Assembly: GCA_019671135.1 (NCBI GenBank)
Contig: JAHRHY010000006.1
Coordinates: 248,001 to 312,000, forward strand
Length of the DNA: 64,000 nt
Source of the DNA: Linnemannia hyalina
Lineage: Eukaryota; Mortierellomycota; Mortierellomycetes; Mortierellales; Mortierellaceae
Direction: 5' to 3'
The first letter of the stretch is position 1, and every line of letters starts with the position of its first letter. This document shows positions 12,217 through 25,174 of this stretch, in pieces. The notes below the pieces were generated by a model, which was given only the letters and a program-made list of their open reading frames with translations, ran no database searches and was not told the origin of the DNA. The translations under genes and the position numbers were made by a program.

Positions 12217-12734
12217 TTTGATCTTATCGGATGTTGACCTTCATTTCGGAGTATTTGTTATACAAAAGCTATCTTCTAGCAGCTCGTACGATGATTTCGT
12301 CTTCTACACGTGAATACACGTGATTTCTTGAATGGCCAAAAAAAAGGGGAAAAGTTATCAAAATAAAAGAATCCTTTATTCGCGTCTTGTCTTCAGTTTA
12401 ACCGTTTAAGCTGAGCAACGACAGTTTGTTGTGCGCACTGAACAGTTTGGTCTGTAGTCTCCTTTTTACTTTTGTCGAGAAAGGAAAATTGTGTACAAAA
12501 AAACCCCCCCTGGCTGCCAATGCCCTCTCTATGCTCTTGGTTCTGCTATCGAAAAGCTAACGCGTTCACAAAAATGCACAATGGTTGTTATTACGATTGT
12601 TATTTATTGGTGCTCAAAAGAGTAGACAATGCGTGTGTGTGTCTGGATGCGGAGAGATGGGGGTTCTTGAACGGTAAGAAAAAAATGTACAAAGTAGTTA
12701 AAGAAAGCTACAAAAAAAGAGGAGAAGATCGAAC
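12217..12734. other. Intergenic, no gene seen
   Basis: Spacer between the tRNA and the 3' end of the purine gene; the part next to 12735 is its likely 3' UTR. No coding signature. Confidence 0.4.
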
Positions 12735-15159
12735 TTAATGGTGGAAGAGACGAAGGGAGGTGTGAGCAACGACCATATCGTGGGAATCGGCAGTTGCAAT
12801 GACTTGGTCATCCATGATGGATCCGGAGGGGGCAGCAATGTACTTGACACCGGACTGCTTGGCGCGGTGGACGTTGTCGGTGAAGGGGAAGAAGGCGTCG
12901 GAGGAGACGACGACATCCTTGAGCTCCTTCATGTGGGCAGCACGCTCCTCAGCAGTGAGAGCGACGGGGATGGTCTCGAACTGGGCCTCCCAGTTAGCAC
13001 GCTCCTCACCCTCGCCAATCTTGTCGAGAACGTAGAGGTCAATGGCGTTGGACTTGTCAGCACGCTTGGTCTCCTTCTTGAAGTTAAAGTCCAAGATCTT
13101 GGGGTGGTGGCGCAACCACCAGTTGTCGGCCTTGTCACCGGCAAGACGGGTGCAGTGGATACGGGACTGCTGGCCGGCGCCGAGACCGACGACCATTCCG
13201 TTCTTGGCGTAGCAGACAGAGTTGGACTGGGTATACTTGAGGGCGATGGTGGCGACGATCAAATCGCGGATGGCAGACTCGGGCAAGTCCTTGTTCTTCG
13301 AGACGAGGTTCTTGAAGAGCGAGGCGTCGATCTGGACGTTGTTGCGCTTCTGCTGCATGGAGAGACCATAGACCTGACGGGTCTCGATCTCTTGGGGCTC
13401 GTAGTTGGGGTCCATCTGGAGGACGGTGTACTTGCCGCCCTTCTTCTTCCTCAAGAGCTCCAGAGCATCAGCATCGTAGGCGGGGGCAATGATACCGTCA
13501 GAGACCTCGCGGGAGATGATCTTGGCAGTGACCAAGTCGACGGTCGAGGAGATAGCGATCCAGTCACCGAAGGAGGACATGCGGTCAGCACCACGGGCAC
13601 GGGCATAGGCCGAGGCGACGGGGGAGAGAGGGAGCTTGAGGTCATCGACATGGTAGACCTTCTTCTCAATGTCGGTCAAGGGGACAGCAACGGCAGCACC
13701 GGCGGGGGAAACGTGCTTGAAGGAGGCGGCGGCGGGGAGGCCGAGGGCGTGGGTGAGCTCCTTGACCAAAGGCCAGGCGTTGAGGGCATCCAAGAGGTTG
13801 ATGTAGCCGGGGGAGCCGGAGAGGACTATTATCGCCAATCAATTGTTGAGAAGTTGAGAATTGAGGATTGAGAATTGAGAATCAAACCGCGACACCGAGC
13901 GACGATAGACGATAGAGCATTGAGAATGATGTGAGTTGAAGAGTCATCGCCGAAGAGGTGTCTCAAAAAGGAAAAGAGCGGGGTAATTGAAAACAAACGA
14001 AGAGAAAAAAAAATAAACGAATTGAAAGCCCGTTCGCCCGCAAAGCTTATGAGAATACACAACACAACATACCCTTGATAGGGAGGTCGCCGTTCTTGAT
14101 AAAGACCTGGGCGGGCTTCTGGTGGGGGTTGGCTCCGTAGCGGAGAGTCAGCTGCTGGGTGCCGGCGGCGTACTGCTGGCGGAGGTAGTTCGAGATAGCC
14201 TCATCGTACTCCGAGGTCTGGTTGAAGGCCTTCAAGGCAAGCTTCTGGCGGGTCTCGTCCGAGACCTTGTTGTTCTCCTTGAGCTGAGCAATGACGGTCG
14301 CATAGTCCTTGGGGTCCGAGAGGATGCTGACGCGGATGTGGTTCTTGGCAGCAGCACGGAGAAGAGTGACACCACCTATTCATTCCAGGTAAAGTTATTA
14401 GCAATGGTATAAAGGCCTTCTTGTATCCAAGTTGACACATGAAAATTGTCGAAAGAAGTCGTGCCAATCAATTGAAAATAGATAGCCTAAGAACATACCG
14501 ATGTCGATCTCCTCGACGGCTTCGGGGATAGTGACGCCCTCCTTGGCAACGGTCTCCTTGAAGGGGTACAAGTTGCAGGCGACAATGTCGACCTTCTGGA
14601 TGGCTTGGGCAGCAAGATCGGCCTCATCGGAGGGGATATCGCGAGCCAAGATACCACCGTGAACGGCGGGGTGAAGGGTCTTGACACGACCGCCCAAGAT
14701 CTCGGGGGCCTTAGTGATGACAGAGACATCCCTATTGAGGCGCACGTAACAATGAGGAGTAGGAGAGAGGGCGTGTCAGTTGTTTGTTTGCCTCCTGAAG
14801 AATAATAATCGATCCTTGCTGTTTCTTCCTGAATATTATTTTCCCAGGGTGTGCTGCATAGATGAGAAGAATAAAAAGAAGCCTTACTCGACGGGCAAAC
14901 CAGCGGCGGCAATGGCCTTGGAGGTGCCACCGGACGCGAGGATACGGATGTTCAAGGCGACGAGCTCCTTGGCAAAGTCAATAAGGCCAGTCTTGTCATA
15001 GACGGAGAGGATAGCTGTAATGGAATTTTTTTTTTCACACGGAATGGAAGAAGGCCAGTTAGGATCGAGTTGCTCGTTGGTTGAATGAGGATCGTTTGCT
15101 TGTTGTGAGGATGAGTAAGTGCAATGAGTTGAATAGTTCTTACCAATCTTTTGTGCCAT
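12735..15159 (-). CDS. ADE17: Bifunctional AICAR transformylase / IMP cyclohydrolase
   Basis: Catalyses the last two steps of de novo purine synthesis (AICAR to FAICAR to IMP) in the cytosol. Five exons on the minus strand: 15159-15144 (16 nt, MAQKI), 15014-14888, 14731-14499, 14375-14073, 13825-12735, giving 589 residues, the usual length. The N-terminal cyclohydrolase/MGS-like domain shows [18 protein letters not shown] and [16 protein letters not shown]; the C-terminal transformylase domain shows [11 protein letters not shown] with the Lys-His catalytic pair, then [24 protein letters not shown] and [16 protein letters not shown]. It ends in LRLFHH, the usual C-terminus. The start was chosen because the exon-1 donor GTAAGA and frame into exon 2 agree. 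Yeast has two paralogues (ADE16, ADE17); the symbol is used for the family. Confidence 0.96.
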
Positions 15160-16404
15160 TGCGATTAGTTTTTCTGGGGATGAATCGGAGTTGGGGAAGG
15201 GTCGAGTGGGGAAAGAAGAAGAAGAAGAAAAAGAAAAAAAGAGAGACAAAAGGATAAAGAAAGATTTTCTTTTATGCATCGAAGAGAAGGGTGCCCTGTC
15301 CACCTTTCAATCACGACACAGGGCAGGGGTGATCCAGGCCACTCAAACGCTCATCCACTTCTCACAGACACACTAACCATCAGCAGTCACCTCATGAAAG
15401 AATCCGATGGACCCCGATAACCTTTACTCCTGCTCCAGAGAACCACTTCAGCCCCATTGACACCTTTTTCTCTTTCTTTTTTTTTCTCCCACCACATCCT
15501 CAACACTTTATCTGCCTTGGAATAAGAAACTCAATTGTTGATTTAGCAGTGTTTGATTAAACTAAATATCAGTTGTGCGTGAATAAAACCCGTTGACATT
15601 CTACTGATCACGACACGGACACATATGGACTGACAAGTACAAAAGAAATGTCTATATCACAAGAAAAATACACAGCTCCTTCAACTCGACTACTTGTCCA
15701 TGGCATCTTTTCTCATATCAATAGTCATGGGGGCCATAGCTGCTTGAGAGTGTCATGGTATGCCTCATTCCTGTCAGTCTATCTGACGCGCACTTGACCG
15801 TAAAACGAATACAGAGCACTTTTTTTTTCACTTCTGAATATCGCGTTTCGTCAACGATAGAGTGATAGAGTGGATTGGATATTGAATCAAGGGCACACTG
15901 TCTACTCGAGAGTAGCAGTGGTGTGAGCAGTGATAAACAAAGCAAAGACTGGTTGAACCATGAAAGGAGCTAGGGAGAGGTCAAGCAGCATGAAGGAGAA
16001 CATAGAAGATCGCATCGCTAACACAATGGTAGCAGCTATGCTTAAAATAAAGTATTATCGAACAAGTACCGTATCAGAGGCAGGTTCAATTGCTCTCTTC
16101 AAATCACAGGTGGTAGGTCAGGTAACGATCAAACAGTTCCTTCCCTCACCAGCCCCCCACGCGACGCCAAATAAGCAGTCGCATTATTGCCATTCCTGCA
16201 TTAATGTGACGGCTTTGCCCTGAGCGAAGAAAACATCAAAAAAAAGAAACACAGCTTCAAAGACCCAGCACCCTTGCACCTTTTCCTCTCCATCCCGACC
16301 GACCCCCCCGAGGCCATTCATTCCTCTTCTACTTTCTTCCCTTTCTTCTTGTTTTTTATCACCTCCACCCGGCAATACCCTTTCTTACCTCATACGCCTT
16401 TGCC
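15160..16404. promoter_or_regulatory. Divergent intergenic region (ADE17 / PPR gene)
   Basis: 1.2 kb between divergent genes. A purine-rich GAAGAA stretch (about 15216-15270) sits in the ADE17 leader. No Gcn4-like TGACTC motif stood out. No other gene recognised. Confidence 0.4.
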
Positions 16405-19400
16405 ATGGCTCACATGGCTGCCGTCGTCAACAGGAGGGCCTTCCTCTCAAACGTCGTCGCCCTCTCTTCTCCTTCCTCGTACTTCAGGCTCACAACTTTG
16501 AAGCCTACAGCTTGGACCCGCACAGGCCTTTCTCGCTCCTACTCCCGCCAGTGAGTTTCATACCTTTTTTTTTTTATGTTCACACCTACCTTTACTCAAT
16601 AATATAACAAGTGGTCAATTACTCACCTCCCTCTTTTACAACAATTGGCAAAATAATAGCACAAAGACAAAGGTCCAAATCGAAACCTCAGAACTAGAGC
16701 AAGAGATCCGACACCTGGAAAAGACAATTGCCGAACAGGAGCGGAAACTGATCGCCAAGAGGGCGTATGACGAATCGATCCGGGAAACCAAGCAGCGGTC
16801 CGAGGCTGCTCAATCCGTGTACAAGTCTCTTACCTCGCCCATTGCTACCACTGGATCATCATCTGCGGGAGCAGGAGGAGCCCCAAAACAGATCGGGGGT
16901 CATCCCAATGCCCAGTCATACCTTCCTGAGACGTTCCTTCAGGATCTGAAGCTTACTTTCTTGGACACTCGAGCGGACAGGAGTGAGACTGTGCGGAAAC
17001 TCCAGAGCGGATTGCCTACCTCGGAGGACTTGCGCTCTGCCGCCGCCGCTGCGCTGGGATCGCAAGAACAGCAGGGCGAGTCGCAAGATGCAGTTAAGGA
17101 AGGAACAGGAGTAATGCCAGAGACAGGATTGGCAGAGACGATAGAGAAGGACAGCAACCAGCTGGCCTTTGAGAGAGTGCGGGATCTGGGAGTCGACAAG
17201 TGGAACCAGCTGATCTATGTCAATGCGTTGGAGGGTAACACCGAGAACGCAGAGAAGGTCATGCGATTGATGGAGGAAGTCGGTGTACAGCCCGACTTGG
17301 ACTCTTTTACTCACCTCATGGAAGCCTACTACAACGCTGGCGAACTAAAGAAGGCCCAAAGCACCATCGAGATGATGCTCAACAGTAAATATTTTCTTAC
17401 TTTAATGTGTATAGACTATGAAAATGGGGATATATATAACACACCTACTGACAATTCAAATCATCCTTGCAATAATAGATGGAATTGTCCCATCGATGCC
17501 AGCATTCAACTCGCTTTTGAAGATCCACGTCAGGAGGAGAGACATCACTGGTGCATTCCAAGTCTTTGAGGTACTCAAGAAGCACCACAACCCAGACGTC
17601 GAAGTATTCACCAACCTTGTGAAGGGCTGTCTCCGTGCGGACGAATACGATCTCGGCTGGAAGGTCTTTGATCAGATGCAACGTAGTGGCGCCACCCCTG
17701 TCGAAAACACCTACAGTCTAATGATCCGCGCTTGTGCCAAGACCGACCAGGTCGAACGCGCTCTTGATATCTTCAGGACCTATCCGACCCGCAAACTCCA
17801 ACCCACGGATGCGACCTTCAACAGTTTGATCCACGCCTGTGCGATGCGGCCCGAGTATTTTACGACGGCGTTTGCGTTGTTGAACGAAATGCAGTCTGTC
17901 TATGGATTCGAGCCGGATATCTTGACATACAATACTCTACTATTTGCGTGCTCTAAGCGCCAGGATCTTTTGACAGCACGGAGAGTCTTCCAGAAGGTCG
18001 TGCAGCTCGATAGTGAGGGAATCTTGAAGCTGGATGGCGTGACGGTGACCAACTTTTTGTGGTGTGTGACCGAGTGGAAAAATACGGATGTCCATCTCAG
18101 GAGCTTCAAGCTGCGTCACCGCAACAATGCCGCAGGACAGATTGAATCCCCTACAACCACTCCTGCTTCGGTGACTGAGAGCGCGACGACGGATATCTCC
18201 CTGCGGCCTTCGTATTTCCTGTTGCCCGAGAGACCTCCGGCAAACGAGCATGAGGCGTTGTTGGAAGGAGAATCTGTCTTTTCTTGGTTCGTCTCCCGCG
18301 CCGCCTCTGAAGCCGAGAGCACGAGTACCGAAGATGCCCAACAGCAGGACACAGAATCATCAGCCGTAGCAACAGCAACGGCAACGGCAACAACAACGGC
18401 AGCGGCAGTAACAACAGCCGTTTCGACATTGCCTCTTCCACACCTTTCCTCGCAATCACCCATCAGAGCCCGCCTACTGAACGCCTACCTGGCAATGTAC
18501 GTCCGCCACAACTCGATCGAGAAATCAACGGAAATCTACCGCCAGTACTTTGACCATTTCGGCCGCACGCGGGACAGCTGGACATACTCGACCATGCTCG
18601 AAGGCTGCTACCACTGGAAGGATGTTGACCTGGGGGCGGAGGTGTTTCGAGACTGGCGGGATTGGCGGATGAGCACGGGCAAGTTGACGGAGAAGCGGAC
18701 CCGCTATGCGGATTATCAGTGCTACCGCCGCATGATCAATCTCTTGGCCAGGTAAGAAACCTTTTTTTTTTCACTTTCGTGTTTTGTTTCTACTCTGTTC
18801 GTCTGGTACTAACCCCATTTTTTTTTTGGTGGCAAAATCATTTTATAGGACGAATCATTTGGACGAATCGATTGCGCTACTAGAGGAACTGGCGATTGCC
18901 GCCACCCCCACCAATACCCGCCTACGATCGGAGATTGCCTCCGCTGCTGCCTCTGCTTCGTCGGCATCCCCCACCACCACCACCACCACCACCACCACCA
19001 CTTCATTACCATCTCCATCATTATCAACAGAAGCACCAACATCACCACCATCAGCATTAACTACTGCAACAACAACAACGAGCCCATCATCACTCTTGTT
19101 CCTGACACAAATCCAGGACGAGTCCGTGTTACCGATCTACCCACAACTCAAGGACTTCCCCATCGTCTATACCAAGACCTGGGAACTCGAGGACGAATCT
19201 GCACGACGCCTCCTCCTCCGTCTCTGCCACTCCTCCCCCTCTTCTTCCTCTTCCTCCAAGCACTCCAAATCTACACCCTCAGGCGCCGAATCTGACAACG
19301 ACGTGGACGAAGAGGACGGTAAGACGTCCATCTTCCCAATGCACTTGGAAGACAAGCGTCGGGCGCGGTACCAAAAGTCGCTTCGCAATACGGCGATTAA

Positions 19401-19536
19401 ATGGAAGGGCGAGCATTCGCATGGGCGACAGGAGAAGGGGTTCATGGTTGGAGAGAGGCGGTTGAAGGAGTTGGAACGGGATTCGGGTAAAAGGGCACAG
19501 GATCATCGACGTAGCTTCAAGGGTCCTCGATTCTAG
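16405..19536 (+). CDS. Mitochondrial pentatricopeptide repeat (PPR) protein
   Basis: RNA-binding helical-repeat protein, probably acting on mitochondrial transcripts or ribosomes. Four exons: 16405-16550, 16660-17384, 17479-18751, 18849-19536, giving 943 residues. The N-terminus is rich in Arg/Ser and lacks acids (about 1-49, ending SRSYSRQ), a plausible mitochondrial presequence. A coiled coil follows (ELEQEIRHLEKTIAEQERK). PPR units are visible at WNQLIYVNALEGNTENAEKVM, DSFTHLMEAYYNAGELKKA, AFNSLLKIHVRRRDITGAF, VFTNLVKGCLRADEYDLGW, TYSLMIRACAKTDQVERAL, TFNSLIHACAM and TYNTLLFACSKRQDLLTA, with more degenerate ones after a Thr/Ala-rich linker. The C-terminal third is low-complexity (Thr/Ser runs) and basic. 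Convergent with the lipase gene, 250 bp away. Exact yeast counterpart not recognised. Confidence 0.88.
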
Positions 19537-19785
19537 ACCCCATAGATGGTGTCCATTTGATTAGATATTATTTTCTTTCGTTTCCTTTCCTTTCCTTTCC
19601 TTTCCTTTCTTTTTTTCTTCCACATCCCAGCATTTTAGATTGTACAACAAAACAAAACAAAGCATGCATTTATTTACAGTTTCTTTTGTTGAAAAAATGA
19701 AACAAGAAAAAGAAAGCAAGAGAGGAAGAGAGGGGGGGGAGGAGGAATAATAATTACGAACAACCCCACAACCCTCAATTCCCAC

Positions 19786-22700
19786 CTAAGCAGAACCACT
19801 GCCATCTTGAGGAGAAGTAACAGGGATAGCATGCTTGCCCGCCAAGATGAACTCATACGTCAACGGCAAATGATCACTCCACATCCTGCGGGAAAACAAC
19901 ATCTCGTCAAAGACGTTCTCGGGTTCGGGGATCGCGTACATCCTGTATAGGAGTTTGTCCGTGTTTTGGTTGCCTGGGTGCAACGAGGCGGGGGAGGTTG
20001 TTGTTGCTGCGGATGCGGTGGTGAGGAAGGTGTGGGCAGAGTCGGCAGAGCCTTGACGCGCGAGTTTGGGGGCTGCTTGCTGAGACGAAGGTGGGGTGAG
20101 ATGGGAGGTAGAGGTTGAAGTGGCCGCGGCAGGAGGGGAAGAATAAAACTGAATAGGCTGCTGAGCCGTCAGATTGGGGGACGACTGTGCAGAATACAGA
20201 CTACTCCTAACCGTCTCCTTGAACGATCTAATTGACGCACTGTCCGCCTGATCATCTTCCAAACGACTCTGCAGCCCACGCGAGATTGAACCAGGGATCA
20301 ACCTGTTCGCGGCGTCACGGGGGAGGTCTAAAGGGTGGTCCCATTCAAACTGGTGCAGGACCGAATCAATGGGGTGTTTTTGAGTTTCTTCGTTCTCGAG
20401 TTCCTTTTCGATGGTTGTAGGTCGGATCCAAAGGACTTTTCCGGCGGGAACGAGGACGGGGGAGATTTTTGAGAGGTCTAATGTACGCTCTCCATGGTGG
20501 TAGGGTCGCTGTTCCTGCTGGTGCTGTTCATCGCCACCGGTGGTATTGGAGGGGGACTCGAGGGGGTAAAGATCTCCATTGGTATGACAATCATGATCCT
20601 GATGCTTCATCATCTCCTTATGCATCGCCCTCCGGATATCCATAAACTCCTCCAACAACGACTCCTCCCCAGTCAACCGCCACCGAATCACCTTCTGAAC
20701 AATCTCCAATCCAATACTCGGAGGAGCAGGCTTCTTGTTCTGTTGCTTGTGGCGTTCAGCAGAGGCAGCCTCTGCTGCAGCTTCGGCACGGAGCTCCTCG
20801 TTGATGGAGATGCCTTCGCCTTCTTGTTCAAGGAGGTCTTCGAGGGATTCGGAAGAGTCGTGGAGGAGGTCGATTTCGGTTGAAGTGGAAGTTGAATTGA
20901 GGAGGGGGGAGGATGGGGGGCTTGCGGGTGGGGAGGGTGGTGGCTGGGGACGCATGGCGAGGAGGGCGCGCATGGCGTGGCCGATGTTGCGGACGCTTCC
21001 TAGCGACAGGCGACCCACCACGTCGTCTCCGTATGAGATAGTCGTCACCAACTAGCGCGTAAGGAAAAAAAAAAGGACGGTTGTGAGTAATGATGCGCAA
21101 ACATAAAGAAAAAGGAAAGCCGGCTAAACAGGAGCTGCACATTAATGCATTTGCAAAATAAATAAAAATTACCTTCAAGGCGCGCTTGCTCATGCGAGGA
21201 CACATAACCTTGGGAGTACCATAGCCATAGCACTTGACACGGCGACCAGGTGGCAAGAAGGACTCGACATTGTTCTTGGGCAAGTAGCCCGGCATAAAGA
21301 ACTGTCCATCCTCCTGCTGCTCAGCCGTCGGCCTATTATACCACTCACGGCTCTCATCCCCTCCAAAGACAGGCGTCGAAGTCGTGGGAGGCGACGCGAC
21401 AGGTGAAGCAAATGTGGACTCTGCAGATCCAGTCGTCCTCGACGCACAAGAATGATGAGGCACCTCGGGCGTCAGACCCGTGGCAGGATCAGCCCAAAGC
21501 ATCGACAAGACTGACGCAATTCCCGCCCCCAACGAATGTCCAATCAACAACAATGAATATTCTGGACGCGCCTCAAGTGCTGCCTTCACCTTCTCCTGGA
21601 TGCCGATCGTCTCTGCGGAGGCAATCGTCCTGGCCGCCTTCAAGAACCCACCGTGCACCCTGAATGGCCGCTTTCGCTTGAGGTTCTCCTCAGTGTTCGG
21701 CAAGATGTTACCATGCGCGTCACGGAGCGGGGAAGTATCGTGGTCCAACCAGAGATCGGCCGCATCACAAGTCAAGTCAATCATGAGATCGTGCAAGGAT
21801 TTGGTACCCCTGAGAACCAATACAATCTGCTTGGTCTCGACGTCGTCCAGGAGGTAGTACCGCGGACTATAGAATCCATCGAGGACTGTTGCTGCCGTGT
21901 CAGAGGAGTAGAGGATGGATCCCAGGGGTGTACCCGTGTATTGATGGAAATGATGCTCCGAAGCATCATTTGGAACACCAGCCCCACCACCTCCAGACAC
22001 AGGCTCAGTGGACAGAGGAGGATACCTCTCAGGCGCACCCATAAACTCCAAAGCCAACGACCCATACATGGCAGAGCAGAACCTCGAGAACCGATACGAG
22101 TCCGCCAAAAAGTTGGTCAACTCTGGGTTCGCCGCCGCAGACGAAGGGGCTCCACGGTTTCCAAACCCGCGCCTCCCAGATCCAACACCAGCGTACGCCG
22201 AAAAAGAAGCCGCACTCCGTCCCTCCCGCTGCTCCCTCAACTCCATACACCGAACCTCCCGTAGCAACTCCTCCTCCGACAAGCTACCGGCCCACTCCTC
22301 CGGCCACCCAGCAGTCCCGATCGCCGACCAAGCAGTACTCGAACCCAGCTGGTCATCCTTCGATTCTAAACACTCTCCCACCAGCCTGCCCTGAGTCCTG
22401 ACCCGAATAGTCTCCCATCGTTCCGACGTCGCAAACTGGATCGCAACATACGCCATCAAAAGTCGGATGCCCTCCAGTGCCGGGTAGGGCGCTCCAGCAG
22501 CCGCGGCTTCCTGTGTCAACTCTCTGCTCAAGATCTTCCAGACCTCTCGGAAAGTCTCTCCAGTTTGAGAGGTAGAGTCGGGGCCAAAGAGGGAATCCAT
22601 GAGCTCGAAGCCGTCTTGGACGGTGCTGAGGGCCAAGTTGACGGAGCCGTCGACGGTTTCGAGGATGGTTTGGACTAGGATGTCGCTAAAGTTGATTCCC

Positions 22701-23531
22701 AACAGAGCCTATTGGTCATATGGGTGTAAAAATGAGAGTTAATACATGGGAAGAGATGCAATGAGGATAATTTGGCGTGCCCCAAGGAAAACACTTACAG
22801 CCCGGAAGGGGAGTGAGGCAACAAACGCCGGGTTCAGTCTAAGCACAAACACACGAAAAAAAGAGATGATTAGCCTCACTGTTACTGAAATCACCACCAA
22901 CACCAACAACCATTACCTCCAAACAAAAACGACAGAAAAGCTTACCCAGGACTGCTACCCTCATCGTTTTGCCCAACGACTCCATTGACAGCCATGCCCA
23001 AGACCTTATCCAGAGTCGACACAATTGTCCGTGCAACGCTCAAAGAAAGACTGGTCGATACCATCGCGACCTTCAAGGCTGAAGAGATGGCCACCTGGGA
23101 GACCGAGATGTAAGTCGATAACGGGATGGGTTCGTTTGGCGACAGCGTCAGGACTCCTTCCTGCTTCTTTTGTTGCCTTGGAGCAATGGCAGTGGTGGCG
23201 AGTGCTCTGGTTGTAGTTGTGTGGGATCGAGTTAAGGTCATGTTGGTGTCTTTGGAAGCTGTAGCAGTGGTAGTGGTAGTAGAGTTGTAAAGTGTGTGAT
23301 CTATCCAACAATAAACAAACAATGGTCAGGAATTGGTGGCAAATTATCGTTTTGCCAAGAGGGTGGCTGTGCTTCCTTTTCATGACTGATTAAAGACGTG
23401 TGTGAGTGAGTGTGAGGATCTAGATAGGTACCTGAGTAGTCAACACCAGCATGGTTCTGTGCATGCGGTTGATCGGCGTCAGGGTTCAGGGCCGGGTACA
23501 GGTTTGATGTGGAGGAAGGAGTTGAAGTCAT
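19786..23531 (-). CDS. Class 3 lipase, sn1-specific diacylglycerol lipase-like
   Basis: Alpha/beta-hydrolase of the lipase class 3 family, like fungal DAGL-type enzymes that cleave diacylglycerol. Five exons on the minus strand: 23531-23432, 23300-22946, 22838-22799, 22708-21173, 21051-19786, giving 1098 residues with all frames in register. The catalytic core has IVLVLRGTKSLHDLMIDL, VHGGFLKAA and the nucleophile elbow LLIGHSLGAG with Ser at about residue 557. After the core there is CYGYGTPKVMCPRMSKRAL and then LVTTISYGDDVVGRLSLGSV, where the Asp in YGDDVV is a likely triad member. N-terminal 165 residues are Ser/Thr-rich with amphipathic helices, but the clear four-helix membrane module of animal DAGL is not seen. 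The long C-terminal part is disordered. Physiological substrate is inferred only. Confidence 0.88.
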
Positions 23532-25174
23532 GGTTCTTATATTTGTTGTGTTGATTATTGTGTGTGGTATATGGGTAAGAAGTAGATATGGAAGTGAAAG
23601 TAAAGAAAAGGAAAGAAAAGAAAAAAAAAAGGTTGGGTATGAAAAGAACGTCGTCAATGGGTAAATAAAGAAGATAGAAGAACGTACAAGGGAAGTTTGA
23701 AGAAGAAAAGTAGTGAAGGTCAAAGCCCCTTTTATACCCAAAAAAAAGCCAAGCAATCGCATGTGCAAACCCACACCCACCTACGCTAACTAAAAAACCC
23801 CTGTCCATGCCTCTTTCTTTCTTTCTTTCTTTCCTTGTTCATTATTGTGCAAGTGTGCTCATGCACGATGATCCATATGTTTATTCTCTATTACCCAATT
23901 CCCATGGATGACTGTGTGCACAAGGACGAACATTTTGTAGAGAACATAAAAAAGAGCACAGGCGGATGGACAGGGGAAATGCCAAGGCCCTCCACTGCAC
24001 TGAAAATTGCATTCCCGATGATCAATCTTAAATCTGTTCACTTTATCCAAACCAAACCCCTTCATTCGCCCCAACCTCCCTTCATAAACTCACACACCAC
24101 CTGACCTAGTCAACGCACTCACCCATACCCTCCTTTGGTCCTCAGCTCTGCCCCTTCCTCTGCAGCCGTTAAATGGTCGTGTCTGTGTGTGTGAGAGTAG
24201 GTTCTATGTCTTCAAACCCTTTTCATGCAAAAATGCATTTGTCATACACTACCGACTTGCTGCTTCTATGAAAAAATGACCCACCTTTGTACGTTACGAG
24301 AAATGTCGCTCGCTTCAAAAAGTGACTTCTACAATGGACGACGACGGGGCGGGTGACAGATGGTGGGGAAGGGGTTCGGATGCATGGACCAAGGGTGGAG
24401 GTAGGAAGGTCGTGCAAAGAAATACAAATCAAAACTCAAAACTACTAAGGAAAACTGTCGTGTTTACTTAACAGTGCATTGAAACCATGAACGTGCTTCT
24501 TGGCATTTTCTTTCACCTCCTCACTCATTCACTCGACGTCCCCACGCTCCCGTATGTCCCTTTATCCGCACATCGCACTTCGCCCATTCCTCGCCTCTTC
24601 TCTTATTTTCTACAATCTACGCACATTCGCTTCCGCATCGCCAAGAATATGCATCTTAGAATACCGTTTTCCCTTCCATCTCATCTATTATCCCACTCGT
24701 ACTTTAAGGCGAGCCAAGAGACATGCAAGACATAGTGGGGCAACTACAGAAAGAGATACAGGTTTTCAAATGGTGGCGTTTTTTTTATTATTTAAATGCG
24801 CTAGATATCAAAGTGCGGAGTATGTGTTGAGTGTTGTGTGTGCAAACGACAGGTGGGAAAAAAAGATACAGATGCTGCAAGCGAGAAGATGTTGTAGGAG
24901 AAAAAAAACAGGGAGATCAAGATCCAATGGGCAGTAAGAAGAGGAATGGAAGGGCACTGTGTCGACAAGAACTGACAGACAACAGAGTAGGAGGAAAGAG
25001 GTCGTGTGTGATGTTTTTGTGTGAACTTTTTGTTGTTTGGTGAGGGTTATTTATGTAGAAAAAGTGAGAGGAAGGATGCTCACCAAGTGCCGAAGACTGT
25101 GAAAGTGAACTTGGTGGGACTATCCATGAGCTACTCCTGCTAAAATGCTGTAATAGTCGATAACAAAGACAGAC
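23532..25174. other. Intergenic region, no gene seen
   Basis: 1.6 kb between the lipase start and the VAC8 stop. CT-tetranucleotide run (TTTC)n at about 23813-23835. Open frames around 24500-24940 show no family signature and overlap in several frames, so they are read as chance. Confidence 0.5.

Noticed and set aside
12738..13871. 377-codon open frame antisense to ADE17
   Set aside because: Shadow of the codon bias in the real gene on the other strand; Gly/Val/Asp-rich with no family match.
24500..24937. Possible small gene between the lipase and VAC8
   Set aside because: No family signature and competing open frames in the same stretch; no leader or splice evidence.
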